Source: Stropharia rugosoannulata
Lineage: Eukaryota; Basidiomycota; Agaricomycetes; Agaricales; Strophariaceae
Length of the DNA: 64,000 nucleotides
NCBI GenBank assembly: GCA_028532985.1
Contig: JANCIK010000003.1
Coordinates: 1,932,001-1,996,000 of the forward strand
Direction: 5' to 3'
Every line of letters starts with the position of its first letter. Position 1 is the stretch's first letter. Shown piece by piece: positions 26,128 to 38,151 of the stretch. The notes beneath the pieces are model-generated. The model ran no database searches. It was not told where the DNA came from and worked only from the letters and a program-made list of their open reading frames with translations. A program made the position numbers and the translations under genes.

Positions 26128-29100
26128 ATGAACATCGACAGCGTTCCCCAATCTGCTCCACTGCTTCCGTCAGTGCAGCACGTCCATGAGCCTGACCTCA
26201 TGCTCAACACCAGCTTTCGTAACAGGAACGAGCCGTCCGACGGCCTGCTGCCAGCATTTTCGAGCAAGCAGTACAGCCATCTGCCTACTCCGCAAAGGTA
26301 TTCTTCCCGCCGCCTCTCCCCCTGTGTTCGAGCTGAGCGCCTGCCCAGCCCGAACAACCTCGGCCGCTATGTGCGCGACACTGCGTACGCCCCAGAGTCG
26401 CCGATGCCACACGGGTGCGTCGCATTTCGTTATTACCATTCTTGTCCTGTGCACTAATACCCCCGCAGTGCCTCGTCTTCAGGTGTTCAGAGCCAGCGGA
26501 ATACGCACCGGAGATCGTAAGCGCTGATTATTGTAGTAAATATAGACGCAAAATTTCTGACACTGCGCTATCTCAGAGCTTCGGATGTAACGTCCAGTCG
26601 TTATGCTTCTCCATCACAGCAGTACATGACCCCCGAATCGAGGTATGGCTTGTGGTTGTAGAGACTCATGCATTACTCAAGGTCGCTAATTCTTATTTAA
26701 GTCCTCTCGCTTCCCGCAATAATGGAACCACGACAGCGACGCCCCGATATCTGTACGTTCAACTTCCTGACCAACATTCCTGTAATTCACCTGTATCTGC
26801 AGTATGCCACCTGCCTCGGGGGAGTTTTCGACTCCGAAGCAAAACCAGACGTACGCCCCCATTTATCTCTTACATTTTCAACATACCAAACTTGGTCTGG
26901 CAGAATCAAACTCGAGGCTGCTGCCCGCATAACGTCTAGCAATGCCAACTCACGAACGGTCACACCCTCCCCTGCCCAAGCATCCGAGCAACACGACCAT
27001 TCATCGGCCCTGTCATCTCCATTCATGGCTAAGCTGTCCATAGCGGACACCTTGACCAAGACCTATGGTCGTTCACAGAAGGCGCCCGAACCAAACAGTA
27101 ATAATGCATCATCACACCTATCCTCTAATCCGCAAGCGTTACCCCCTTCCTCAACATCCCCCTCTCCTTTTTCACCCCCACACGAACCCTCGAATGTTCA
27201 TCCGATCCATGCAGCTGGCGGCGAAATGGAGCGCATTAGGCAATCCATGCTGGCTGAACGGCTCGCCCAGTCCCGCGAGGCTGAAATACGCCGCCCAGAG
27301 TACCTCAAACGGGCAAAGCGGACGCTCGCCGAAGCTGATCCCAACTTCGAGGACGACGATATTCAAGATGGCGAACGTGCCATCGGCATAATGGAAACTC
27401 CCCATAAGGGAAGGCGCCTCAAGTTGTTCCAAGAAACCTCTGAGGAGAGCTTTGAAGAAAGTTTAATGGCAGGCGGCTATGGGCGATACGTCAGTCATAC
27501 AGTCTCCCATTGATAAGCAGGTTATTGATTTTGAGTATTAATGTAGCGAACAGCGGACTGGGTCCGCCAACCTCAACCTATATCCCTTCCTGCAGTTTCA
27601 ATTGCCGGCTCATCAAATATCGTATCTCTACTTGAACAAGCCGAAGAGTCTGAGCAGCCTCCAAGCGAGAGAGAAATTAAGAAGCGCAAGCGGTTGGCTG
27701 CGTTCAAATCTGCAACAGCAACTGCTAGCAATTCCAAACTATGCGCCGTGGAGCTGGAGGGTAAGGGTAGGGTAATTATCGATCTGCAACCAGAGGAGCC
27801 CGTCCTGCCAGCCAGTCCAGAACCATCACCCGCTAAGAAACGAGTCAACAACAGACGAAGGAAAAAGAACACTGAAGTCCAACACAGTAAGAAGGCCTCG
27901 GTAGATTTGGATACTTTCGACGAGCATATAGAGAAACCCAACTGGCCTGATACAGAATTTCCCTGGAGACTGCGGACTGAAGAGCGCCTAGAATCTGCCA
28001 AAGCTGAGGAGGAAGAGCGGCTGCGATGGATTGAACGGTTCCTCGATCGAGACTCGGACGATGAGGATGACGCCGAGGTTACTGCCCAACCAGAGCAAGA
28101 TGAAACTGCGTCCATGTCAAAATACGGCGTGGTATACGATCATGCACCAGACACCTCTTATCCAATGGGAAGGGGGAAGATGGTACCGCTCGTCGCATAT
28201 TCGGACAACACACGCACTATGTCAAGGCGTGTCGCGTTTCCAAGCGACCCTGCTGACGCGCGCGCCGCACTGCTGTCCAAACGAAGCGTCCGTGCGTTTT
28301 CATATAGACAGCAAAAGCGCCTGCGAGAAGGCGGTAGCGACGACGACGATGAAGTGGTCTGCATTTGCCATGGCAAAGATGATGGCAGAGAGCTCGTTCA
28401 GTGCGATGCATGCCAGACGTGGTATCATCTAGAATGCATTGGCATCAAGAGTGTTTCAGAGTTAGGGCGAGAGGAGGATCCCTGGTTTTGCCGCCGCTGT
28501 GTTCGAAGCCCGTCGCCATCACGAGAATTAGACTTTCACCGCGTCGGAAGTGAGCCCACCTTTGCCCCGACGGACGACGAACCAATCTCTCGCCGAGTAC
28601 TAGACGCACCCTTCTTCCCGACCAACCTGCAGGCATCTCCCAATTGGACATCCCTCAGGCCGCCTCGGACGCCGACGCGCAACGGCACTCTTTCTGATTT
28701 TAGTGCTTATTCTTGGACGGATTCTTCTAGGCCTGGCCCCTCCACTCCGAAGCATTCTACTACCGATGCTAAGATTTACAGCAGCCCCCTGGACCCATAC
28801 GGCCACCCGTCGTACGAGGAGTCTCCGTTTGACCCGACTTCGACCCCGTCCCGTGGGATTCGCTTCCATGCACCCTTTACGACGCCAAAGAACAGCACTT
28901 GGCTGCCGCGGGGCCCACTTTTCCAAACCCCGTCCAAGCCTAGTGGGCGCGCGGCAGGCAGCTTTGGGGCTTACCCGCCTGTCCTGGAGGACCCCATTTT
29001 CCCCGGCCATGTCGCACACGATCGCTTCAGCCGCAACGGGTACGACGATTCTCCTGTGAGGCGCAACAAGGCCCAAGATACATCCCGGCACCTACATACC

Positions 29101-29298
29101 CCGACAAGGTCTCGTCTATCCGACTCTGCCATGCATTACTTAGAAGAGTCTCCTGTGGTGCGGTCGATCATTCCCGCTGAGAGGGAGAGGCAGCAGAGTA
29201 TCTTTGACGGTTAGTGCTTTTGCGGCTCGAGCTGCCGTTTCAAGTTTTCTGACTATGATTTTGCAGGGCAGTTGTATAACGAAGATCACATTTCGTGA
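26128..29298 (+). CDS. PHD-finger protein, probable chromatin reader
   Basis: The ATG at 26128 opens MNIDSVPQSAPLLP. A chain of small exons follows. Joins checked by phase are PMPHG/ASSSGVQSQ, HRRS/ASDVTSSRY, PES/PLASRNN, RYL/MPPASGEF, KQNQT/IKLEAAAR, GYGRY/RTADWV and FDG/QLYNEDHIS, which ends at 29298. The protein is very long and mostly disordered, with acidic and basic stretches (about 27150-28130). One PHD finger sits at about 28357-28500: CICHGKDDGRELVQC, CDACQTWYHLECIGI and then WFCRRC, giving the Cys4-His-Cys3 zinc ligands. PHD fingers of this type commonly read H3K4 methylation. The Ser/Pro-rich tail has many SP/TP sites. I cannot assign a complex. Confidence 0.85.
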
Positions 29299-31146
29299 TA
29301 ACCCCAATATGTGCACTGATATTTTATGACTTCTTTCGTTGGCCGCTTCTTTATGTACATAGTTTATTCGTTGAACAGTAAGATATGTATATGAATGCAG
29401 CTTTAATTGATAAATATGTTGTAGGAAATGCGCTTGCTCCTCGAAGGATATTACTCACTTGAAATTTGATTCTGTGATTGTGCAAACAGCGCATGCATAT
29501 TATTATTCCATTCGTTGGTTGTGGTTGCAGCTCTGCAATTTCAGCCATGACGGTTAGATTATTGATTTCCGCTCTTTCTTTCCCGATCCCCACCGATCAG
29601 GCATGATTCTCTCGTTCCGTTGCTTGGTGTCACGTCGTAGCGGGTAATCGTACCAAGACGATCTTTCGTTCCGTCTAGCGCTCAGCGCTCAGTGCTCATT
29701 GGTTATTCCCACCGTGCCGCTTCTTGCTTTGCTTTGCACAAAGTTGTGGCAGAAGTTTGATGCTATTCGAAGCGATCGATTGATCGTGCATTTAGGCTCA
29801 GCTTAAACCAGCTGAGCGCCTTCCGTTGATCAATGCGAGGAAACGCAGTAGTCTTTGTCAATTTTCAACCAGCTCGGTTAATGAGTTTATGACTTTCATA
29901 TTCATTAACGGCCGGCGCCCTATGTTATGTAGACGCTCTGAGTCTGTGGTCAGTGACACAATAATATTTGCGTAAGTAGTGACGACACTGATCTTGAAGA
30001 ATTCAAATTCAACGTCTTTCTCTAATTTGCTAAAAAGTTTTCGCCAACGGAGAGGATAAAACATGTTACGGTTTGCGCTTGGTTTGCGCAGCACGTCCCA
30101 AGAACATGGCAGGATGATATGCAATGTCCGATGCACGTCTGATATCGTAGCACTTTGGTTCTTCCAGGAAACAACCAGGAAAGCTGTGAAATGTTCCTGG
30201 GCTTATGTCTCACCTTGCCGGGTCCATGATCTTAACCTACCCGACAGATTCTTGTGTGTTGAAATCGAAGTGGAACAAAATCCCGAGTTGCCTTGTGTTT
30301 GGAGTCAGGTGTGTCTTTCAGATTCCAAAAAACGGTTTACCGCTTTTTTTATCTTACGTGAAGTCGTGCTCTTTCGCTGTTTTCAATGCTTTCGATGCAT
30401 CCAATTACCACAAACTTCACGTTTCTCACAGACAACGCACAGCTTTACGATTGTATAACCTTGACAGGACTTCTTCTCTGAAATGCTCTAGCTATTATAG
30501 GCTATCAAGCAGTAACTCTGGATTGAGATCATCGAACACATCAATGCATCTGCATCCGAATTGCTCGACTCCAAAAGGGATCAAAAAAACATTTCACATT
30601 TTTCTTATGTCTATTTTTGGAAGGTTGATTGACTTTTATATTTTACCCCGTACACATTTATGATTCTTTGAATCATCGAAAAATGCGTTTGAAAGTATGT
30701 TTTCTCCGTTCTATGTTGTTAACCTACTACACCAGTGGCGGCTCATTCAGCGAGTAGTGGTTGACTGGTAAGTTTTTATTGATAGCTTCAAATTGTGTCG
30801 CATAAACAAAGTCCCAAATGCATATATATCGGACGCAAATCGGCATTCCATGGCTTATCTTCACTCATCTTCACCTGGTGGACTTGCATAAGGTGATAAT
30901 CTCACTTGCAACTTTCAAGGCAACCTACAGGATGTCAATTTAGTCTAATATGTACATTTAAATATTCATATCTAGCATTCACGTACATAAATAGTAAATA
31001 CCGTAATATCGCTTCATGGGAATGAACATGCCTGCCGGACATATGTACATACAGTGAGTAAGTATGTAGCATGAATTAGATACATATCCTGACATTCCAT
31101 GTCCGTATTAATTAAAAAGGGCGCCGGGTTACTTGTCTTGTGCTTA
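29299..31146. other. Gene-poor stretch, nothing recognised
   Basis: About 1.85 kb is AT-rich with scattered short frames and no domain or coherent splice pattern. GCTCAGCT/AGCTGAGC forms a small hairpin near 29795-29816. I see no tRNA, LTR or transposase. Confidence 0.5.
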
Positions 31147-31894
31147 TCAGAACAGTTTTTCAGGGATGGTCTTACACGCCACATCGCATTTGGTAAGTAC
31201 TAATACAGTACCTCCTGCCCGGAAAGTAGTGATTAGTCTAATAGAGCATTCTCTGAGCTCTCGTGGACGTCGGCCAAGTGGCGTTAAGTAACCCCGCCCA
31301 TTTGCGGTGTATTCTATTTGACACACCATGGCTTCTAGTGTCGCGTGCTGTATGATTTGCCGGATAAGACCATAAGTAGGTATACATAAGTACATAGGTT
31401 GAAAATTGAAATACCTAGAATAGGGCAGTGACGTATTGTGCTTATGAGAATGTCCTTTAGATCCCAAGTTGTTAGGGAATATGCAGCCTGCAGGTCAGGA
31501 GCATCTACATGAGTACCCATAGATGATAGAACATTTGCAATGTCAAACTGAGCGTCTGGGTGAGTCTTCAGCAAGGCAAATTATGTCATCTGGGGGACGG
31601 GCGCCTTCGACTACTCACGGCTTTGTGTATACTCACTAGCTTCGCGCTTCTTTGGTACATCGCTTCAGCTACGAGTATGATATTCTGTACCAAGGGCATG
31701 AACGGGTAACATTCAGGGACTGCAGTGAAGATGTAGTCCAATTCATTGCAAAGTACATATTTGAAAAGAGTGCGAAGAGTGCATGTGGGCCTGATCAAAG
31801 CGTACTTAATATACTTGTAGGAGATCTTTAAGGTCGTACAGTTATTGCATTGTAATGGTAGCATGAATGTTGAGCCACACACGAGTGTCGACAT
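31147..31894 (-). CDS. Small hypothetical protein, three exons
   Basis: Exons 31894-31619, 31547-31415 and 31334-31147, with introns of 71 bases (GTGAGT...CTCAG) and 80 bases (GTATTT...CACTAG), total 597 bases and read as 198 residues without interruption. The start is MSTLVCGSTFML and the end is TIPEKLF. The sequence is hydrophobic and Cys/Tyr-rich at first, then looks globular (SSMGTHVDAPDLQAAYSL, DLKDILISTIRH). I recognise no domain. Frame-preserving introns support a real gene or a recent relic, and a 5' exon could lie upstream. It is isolated in a gene-poor stretch. Confidence 0.5.
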
Positions 31895-34424
31895 AATCTT
31901 ATACAAGCTTTCTCCCAGTTGATAGTGACCTTATCGCCTCCAAGAATCTGCAGACTTCAGAGCGCGAGTAGTTGACAGAGTACTGCTACCACAATGAACG
32001 AGACTGTGCATAAGCCTCGAGTCGAATCTGAAGCTTCAAGTTTTATCCTTTAAGGACCGGCCAATTAATCTATTCAAGATGCACGGCCAATGGCCAACTG
32101 ACCGACCCATCGACCCATCAACGTTTCAACGTTCGGCCAATTGACCCATTGACCCATCAGTTAATCGAACTAAGGACCATCATAACGACCACTTTGACTT
32201 CCTCAAATTGACTAGCCAGCGGCGGGCGCGTGCTGGGCGCATGAGCTAATTCAACCATGCACAGCAGGTTGCATAGCAGAAAGCTCGTACAAGAAGTCCA
32301 TGAAGCCGGGAGGTTGATGACAGGAATAAAAGGCATCAAGTTGAAGCCCAGTGTGAAAAAACTTAGAGAAGTAGTCGTTTGAAAGGTGTCGGCGGCGGCG
32401 ACTGAGTGCTAAGCGCCAAGCGCTGGATAAGCGCTGGTCGTTGACTAGTCATTTGATGGGTCCTTCATCAAATGACTAGTCAACCAGTCAATGGTCAGTC
32501 GGTGACTAGTCATTTGACTAGTCAATTGACGAATGACCCATCAAATGACTAGTCAAACTTGTCCATGCCTTATATACATAAAGCTCGACTCAATCATGAC
32601 CAACGCTGCTCAGGGACCGCCAGTAGTCAATGACCGCTCAAGTCTCAAGATCACTACATACTCGAGTCCGAATTTCTGTAGCAAGTGACCAACAGCAACA
32701 GCGACCTCATATAAGTATGCACGCACAGAATCCAGAGTGACGAGTCCACCTTGTTGACTCTGTCCCCATTCCAACATCTGGGATGCCTTTCCAAACTTCA
32801 AAGTGCACCAACAGAGAGCACGTAGCAGAGAAATCATGCCCGAACCCCGAACACGCTCGACAAGCTAGAAGTAGGATAGCAATGGGAGCCCAGATCGTCC
32901 AATCTAATCTGTTCAATCAAGCAGCATTTACCAACCTCCCAGAAGACGCCTCCGCAAGTGCGAAACGGTCTGCCAAAGATCATCATTACCATCATCATTA
33001 CTATCCCGGCCCAGCTTGTTCAGGCTTACGGCCCATTGTCAGTGGTGGCGCGGAGAACAAGAGGTTAGACAACATTGGACGCAGGCGCATGTCAATCGAG
33101 GGAAGACACATATTTCCATGATGTGCAACGAAAAGATAAAAGAAGGAGATAGCACACGACGCGATGCATCACCGCCCGACGCCTTTTATCAGAGTAACCG
33201 CCGACGACAGAGCAGCAGTAGCCCATCAACAGTGCACCAGCAGCAGCACACAAACATCCAAGATCTATCCAAAAAGTAACAGCCCAAACAGTCTTTGAAA
33301 CCTGTTGGAAACTTGCTTGAGCGTCGAAACAGGTATGTATGTACCATGCCGACCCATTCATTACTCGCCCAGCTTCTTCTTGCATTGCTCCGCATGGAGC
33401 CCATCCAGACCTCTGTCGACAGTCGAGCAAGCGTGTGTAGGTAGCATCAAGACATAAATGTAGAGCGATGAAATGGTAGACCACAGACTCCATCCCAAGT
33501 CATTGCGCCTGCCGTCATTGCATGCAACGTTCTATCAGCACGGGCCGTCACAGCAGGTGATTACGGTGCGCAGTGCCGCTGCGCATCGTACCGTATATAG
33601 GCGCATAAGTGCATATGTCCGTGCCTTCCATTGTGCACCGTCTGTCCATCAGCGTAGACCACATAAGTACAAGTGCATACATAGATACCAAGACGGCAAT
33701 CAAAACACCATCATCGAGCGCTTGCGTCGCACCAACTTTAAAGAGATCTAAAAACACATACATACTTACGTACCCAAACTATGTATACCCAAACATGAGA
33801 ACGAACCTAACCTGACAGAAAAAAATACATCCAGAAATATAGCCAACTGAATGCCCTCACACCATGTGTGCACTGCGCATGGGGTCCAGGAGCACACCAC
33901 CAGATTACATTGCATTCAATAGTATATTTATTCTTGTCCGTCCTACCCATAACCAAATTCCAAGAAAAAGAGAAGACGACCACCAGGCAGGGAATAAGTA
34001 CGTGCGATTACGAAACGGGGGCAGGCGCAGGCGCAGCCCGATAAAATACATTTGGCGTGGTAGTGGTAATAGACGACGACGCGAAAACCGAGCGGGGGAA
34101 TACGCGGAGGTGCAATAGATATATAGAAGGGAGGGTGTAATAACGAGGTTGTGTATAATGCTGCGACTGCGGACGAATGACGGGGCCTGTGGGTGTGCGT
34201 GGGTGTGAGGGTGATAATATGATGTGCGGATGGATGGATGGCTTCGGTTCGATATGTCTAAAAGAAAGAGAGGATGGCTGGCTGGATAGAGTCCAGAAAA
34301 GAGTCAATTATTTATAACAATATAACAATCAACGCAATATCAAATCCCAGAATCTGAATATCACATCGCGTCCATTTGATAAAAATTTTCCATACCCGGG
34401 GGGTTTCGATGAATAAGCACGCCG
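31895..34424. other. Gene-poor stretch with repeats
   Basis: No gene is convincing in this 2.5 kb. It holds GACCCAT-type short repeats at 32095-32160, the TGACTAGTCA cluster (separate entry), and GC-rich low-complexity sequence near 34015-34045. Frames at 32783-33121 (+) and 33092-33493 (-) overlap each other and show no domain. Confidence 0.45.
32440..32558. repeat. TGACTAGTCA cluster with a perfect 19-bp inverted repeat
   Basis: The palindrome TGACTAGTCA occurs five times in 114 bases (32442, 32473, 32503, 32515, 32546). Two of these form a perfect inverted repeat: GTTGACTAGTCATTTGATG (32440-32458) and its complement (32466-32484) around a 7-base loop. Related GACCCATCAA words lie 300 bases upstream. 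It could be the end of a decayed foldback element or a cluster of protein-binding sites. Confidence 0.65.
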
Positions 34425-36532
34425 CTATGACCGCGGCATTGCCGTCGCGCGCCCAGATTCATACCGCTCGGCTTCGGATTCTTCAGCGCCTTCGAGCATC
34501 GCGAGCGCCGTCTCGAGGTACCACATATTCTTTTTAATAAAATGGACGACGACGGTGCCTCCGACGCGCTTGCCCTCGTATCGCGTCCGGCGACCTTCAC
34601 GATGTGTCCACGCGTATTCGGGGGTCATAGGGCTGCCTGCGGACCTGTCAGTCCCTGACATGAAAGTGCGGGGAAACAAGGCCGTACCTTCGCGCAGCAG
34701 CGACATGTCGCTGCCCTCCACGAGCGCCTCGACACTATGCTTCGCCGTAAGATCCGTGAGAGGGGGGGTGTAGCGCACACCAAACGTTGAGACGCTCGAG
34801 TGCCCCCATACAGTGGGAGTCCCATTCGCGATGAGGCCAGCCGTCGCTGTCGTGCCCGAAATAGCAGTAGCTCTATTTGGGTGTTCCAATTCAGCCAACA
34901 CGGCCTTCTTCACTCGCGCAACTTCGGATGGGAAAAGATAGCCATGAGAGTAGCTATGAAAGGCATGTTGAATGACAAATATAGATAGGATCTGAATGGG
35001 GACTTACACAGTCCCTGAGCGCGGATGATCATAGATCCAACAACGTTCGCTAGTCCATCTCACCTCTGACGCGCGCGGGTGTGCGCGCATCCACTGTGCG
35101 GTCTGCTTGTCCTCCTTGCCGCGGGTGAGGGTCTGGACGGTGGGGTCCTTGGCGGCCCAGTCAACCAAGCTCCAACTCAACGCGTACAATTCGCCGGCCA
35201 TGAACATATGGAGGCGGTTCGTGACCAGATAACCCCAATAGATGAGGGGATCATTTACAGCGGCAATTTCTCGGGATGAGGGTGTTGCAGGGTCGTTTCG
35301 AGGATCTGAATGCAGTGCGAGTCGCAGCCGCGCTTCGAGCTCCGCGAGCATGACAAAGGAGTCGTCGTCGACCTTGACGACATAATCGGGGCGGACCCAC
35401 GGCCTAGGCGAAGCGGAACTAGCGTCCTGCCATGCCAAGTATGGATCGTGGGGAGCGAGGGGCGGCGGGGTCAAAGTCGCGTTCGAGTAGGAAAAGACAG
35501 GCGGGGGAACGATCGAGGGCTTGTAGACGGGGGGCACCCACGCGCTGAGTGCAGCCCAGGAGAAGAACTTGTGGCTTTTCCCGCTGTTCATGTTTTCGCT
35601 GATGGGGAGGATAATAATGTCATTGTACGCTAGCAGACCGTGTGTGAGACTAGGAAGCAATGAGTGAAATAGGGTGGGACGTACTCTCTATTTCGAGGCG
35701 GACCCTGCGCTCCCAGTCCTTGCGGGGCTGGCCGAGGACGAAGCGGACTATGGTGCGCGATGTGCCGTCGCCGTGGTCGCCTGCGCCCGCGCCGTCGCGG
35801 CTGCGGGGGTGGCTGGCCCATGTGGTGCGGACGAGCATGCGGCGCTCAAAGGCAGAGTCGATGGAGAAGACGCCGAGGAGGATGCCGGCAGGGGGCAGGG
35901 TGTCGAGGGTTTCGTGGGGGAAGGCGGGGGCTGTCTGGCCGAAGGTGACGTTGGGGTAAACGTGGGGGGTATTAGGGGGTGCAGGGCGGTCGAAGGGGGG
36001 CGCGAGGGACGGAACGGAGCAGTATGCGCGCCAGGGCAGGGGCTCCTTGTCTGGGTTGAGGATGTACATGAGAAGGAGGGTGAGGGATATGGCGAAGACG
36101 GAGAAGAGGATGAGGGTGAGGATCTGCGGGGGGGTCAGGGACGGCGGGGGTCAGCGTGTGGGGACGTACGATGGTGATGGGCTGGCCGGGGAAGAAGGGG
36201 TGTCTGAGGATGCGGCGGAGGCGCCGCTTTGCGGCCCTGAGGGCGTGCCAGCGCCGGGGGGGCCTGCGGGGGGCGTTGCGGGACCACCAGGGGTGGGGAA
36301 CATCAGGGGCCCATGGCTGGCCGCGGTGGTGGAGGACGAGGGGCTGGTCTGGGTCCGAGTCCGAGTCGTCGTTGGAGTCGTCGTGCTGCGGAGGGTAGAG
36401 CTCGGGGAGGGGAGAGGTGGAGCGGGAGGGAACGGGGGTGCTGGACGCTGTGGACGACGGGGACGGGGCGGGGAAGAGGAACTGGGTGGGGGTCTGTTCG
36501 CTGTCTGTGTCGTCGAACGAGTAGCGGTCCAT
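34425..36532 (-). CDS. GT31-family type II membrane glycosyltransferase (beta-1,3-galactosyltransferase-like)
   Basis: This is probably a Golgi enzyme transferring galactose or a related sugar. The ATG at 36532 (MDRYSFDDTDSEQ) starts a long acidic, Pro/Ser-rich cytoplasmic region and a basic stretch (RRPPRRWHALRAAKRRLRRI). A single transmembrane helix follows (ILTLILFSVFAISLTLLLMY), formed across an intron near 36130-36170. The lumenal part has ILLGVFSIDSAFERRMLVRTTW, the GT31 opening motif, FVLGQP, then DIIILPISENMNSGKSHKFFSW, and the metal-binding DDD in PDYVVKVDDDSFVM. YWGYLVTNRLHMFMAGELY and EDKQTAQWM follow. The tail ends RATAMPRS at 34425. All expected catalytic landmarks are present. 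The acceptor is unknown. Confidence 0.88.
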
Positions 36533-36621
36533 GGATTGCTCAGGCGAGTTGCCAATTCTACAAACGATACTATTACCACTACCTACGCCCCACGTGCCGT
36601 GACCGTCACAATCTTATCTTA

Positions 36622-37911
36622 TCACACCAGCCCCGCCCCGTACACCCGCTGCCAGCTGGCCCGTGCCCGCAGGTTGTCCCACAGCAGCCCGACGGCCTTG
36701 TCCGTCGTCCCGAGCAGCTTCATCACCGCCTCGCCGCTGTCCGCAGCACTCCCCCCAGCAACCCGCACGACCCGCGCAAGCCATCCGGCAACATGCAGGT
36801 CCGCGACAGAAATCTGATCGCCTGTGCACATGTCCCCTATCAGCGTCCATTCAAAACACTGCCCGTTGACATAACATACCAAGCGCGAGCGGACCAACTA
36901 TCTCCTTCCCCAGCCGCTTCACCACCTCGCCAAGCTCCACCTCCCATACACGGCGCGCACGCTCAAAATACTCCACGCGCTTAGCCCGCTTGGCTCCATC
37001 AAGTTCTGCTCCAGGGCGCTCCGCATCCCCATACACCTCCAGCAACGCCCGCACGCCCTCCAGCTTCGCGCTCCACAGCGCCTTCACCTTTGCAGACACC
37101 CGCACGCCCCCCTCCTCCGCGCTCGCCAGGTTGCGCGCCAGCACCGCCTCCACCTGCTGCAGCGTGCTCGTCTGCGCCTTCGCCACCGCCCGCAGGCCCT
37201 CATCATCGCGCGCGCTGATGTACACCAGCCTCTCCGGGTCCGCCATCTCGCTGTGCAGGATCTCCTCGATGATCACCTTGGCCGTCGTCGTCGCCTCCAT
37301 CGTCGCAGGCGTCAGCGATGGCGCCGGTGCAGACGACGTCGTATGCGTCCGCGACAGCGGCGAGCGCGACTTGTCCAGAAACTCGACAATAGTCTGCTCC
37401 CCCACAGATCAGCGATCATTCCCGTCCCAAAATACACACTTACCTTGGTGTCAGTCACCGCTTTGTACCGGCTTTCGACGTCCTCCGTCAGCGAGTTCTC
37501 GTACGGCACGAGCAGGGTCGGTACAGTGGCTGTTGTACCGGGCGTCAGCGCATCTTATCACTTGTCGCTATCTACGCGCCCACCTTGCGGGTTTAGGCGC
37601 AGAAATGTCAAATCATAGTTTGCTCCCTTGCCTATAATCGCGTGAGCAAGTATATGCGTAGGATAGAAATCCGGCTCACTGAGATCAACAGGGCGGAGCA
37701 CGATCTCGTCTTCCCCATATCCTTTCTCTTCGCTGATCAATGCCTAGATAGTTAGGGGTAATCCACAACCACCACAACACCGCTCACAGTGTCAATCGCA
37801 CTGTCAAAATTGTTAGTAGTTTACATACATGAGCAAATTAAAACACGGACCAACAGAGGACCAGACCGAGTCGGTCGAGTAGTACAGCACGGCTTTAGGA
37901 ATGGACGACAT
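36622..37911 (-). CDS. Glutathione S-transferase-like protein
   Basis: The ATG at 37911 (MSSIPKAVLYYSTDSVWSS) starts a thioredoxin-like half: the beta strand, then IVLRPVDLSEPDFYPTHI, and NPQGTVPTLLVPY, which is the cis-Pro region, spliced across an intron. ESRYKAVTDTKTIVEFLDKS follows. The C-terminal half is helical, with a long inserted linker (TTSSAPAPSLTPATM) and ends in DQISVADLHVAGWLARVV, the N-capping-box region of GST folds, then WDNLRARASWQRVYG. Catalytic Ser/Cys identity is unclear; the N-terminal Ser or Tyr residues near 10-13 are candidates. Substrate is unknown. It is divergent from the SGT1-like gene. Confidence 0.8.
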
Positions 37912-38151
37912 GGTGAGAGAGAGTAGCAATCAGATGACGTCGTCCTGCTCGACGCCTCCACTCCCCCTATTTGCGCATCTTTGGTTTCGAATCGAGTCCA
38001 GCCCACAGTCCCGAGATAAAACCGCTTCCAAAATCCCTGAAAGGTTGCGCGCCCACAAAGCCTTCTCCCGCACCCACGCACGTGATGCTATATGAAAGGG
38101 ATCGAATGTACTGGAACCCATCTTCAAGCTTTACTTGACATCCACACCACC
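37912..38151. promoter_or_regulatory. Divergent promoter, GST-like / SGT1-like
   Basis: 240 bases lie between start codons, with CACGTGAT at 38079-38086. Its complement ATCACGTG fits the Cbf1-type motif RTCACRTG. It lies about 70 bases before the SGT1-like start. Confidence 0.45.

Noticed and set aside
32783..33493. Overlapping frames on both strands
   Set aside because: No domain, no supporting splice pattern, and the two frames overlap in opposite directions.
35674..36817. Plus-strand frames of 167, 256 and 223 codons
   Set aside because: They are antisense to the GT31 and GST genes and have Gly/Arg-rich compositions without domains.
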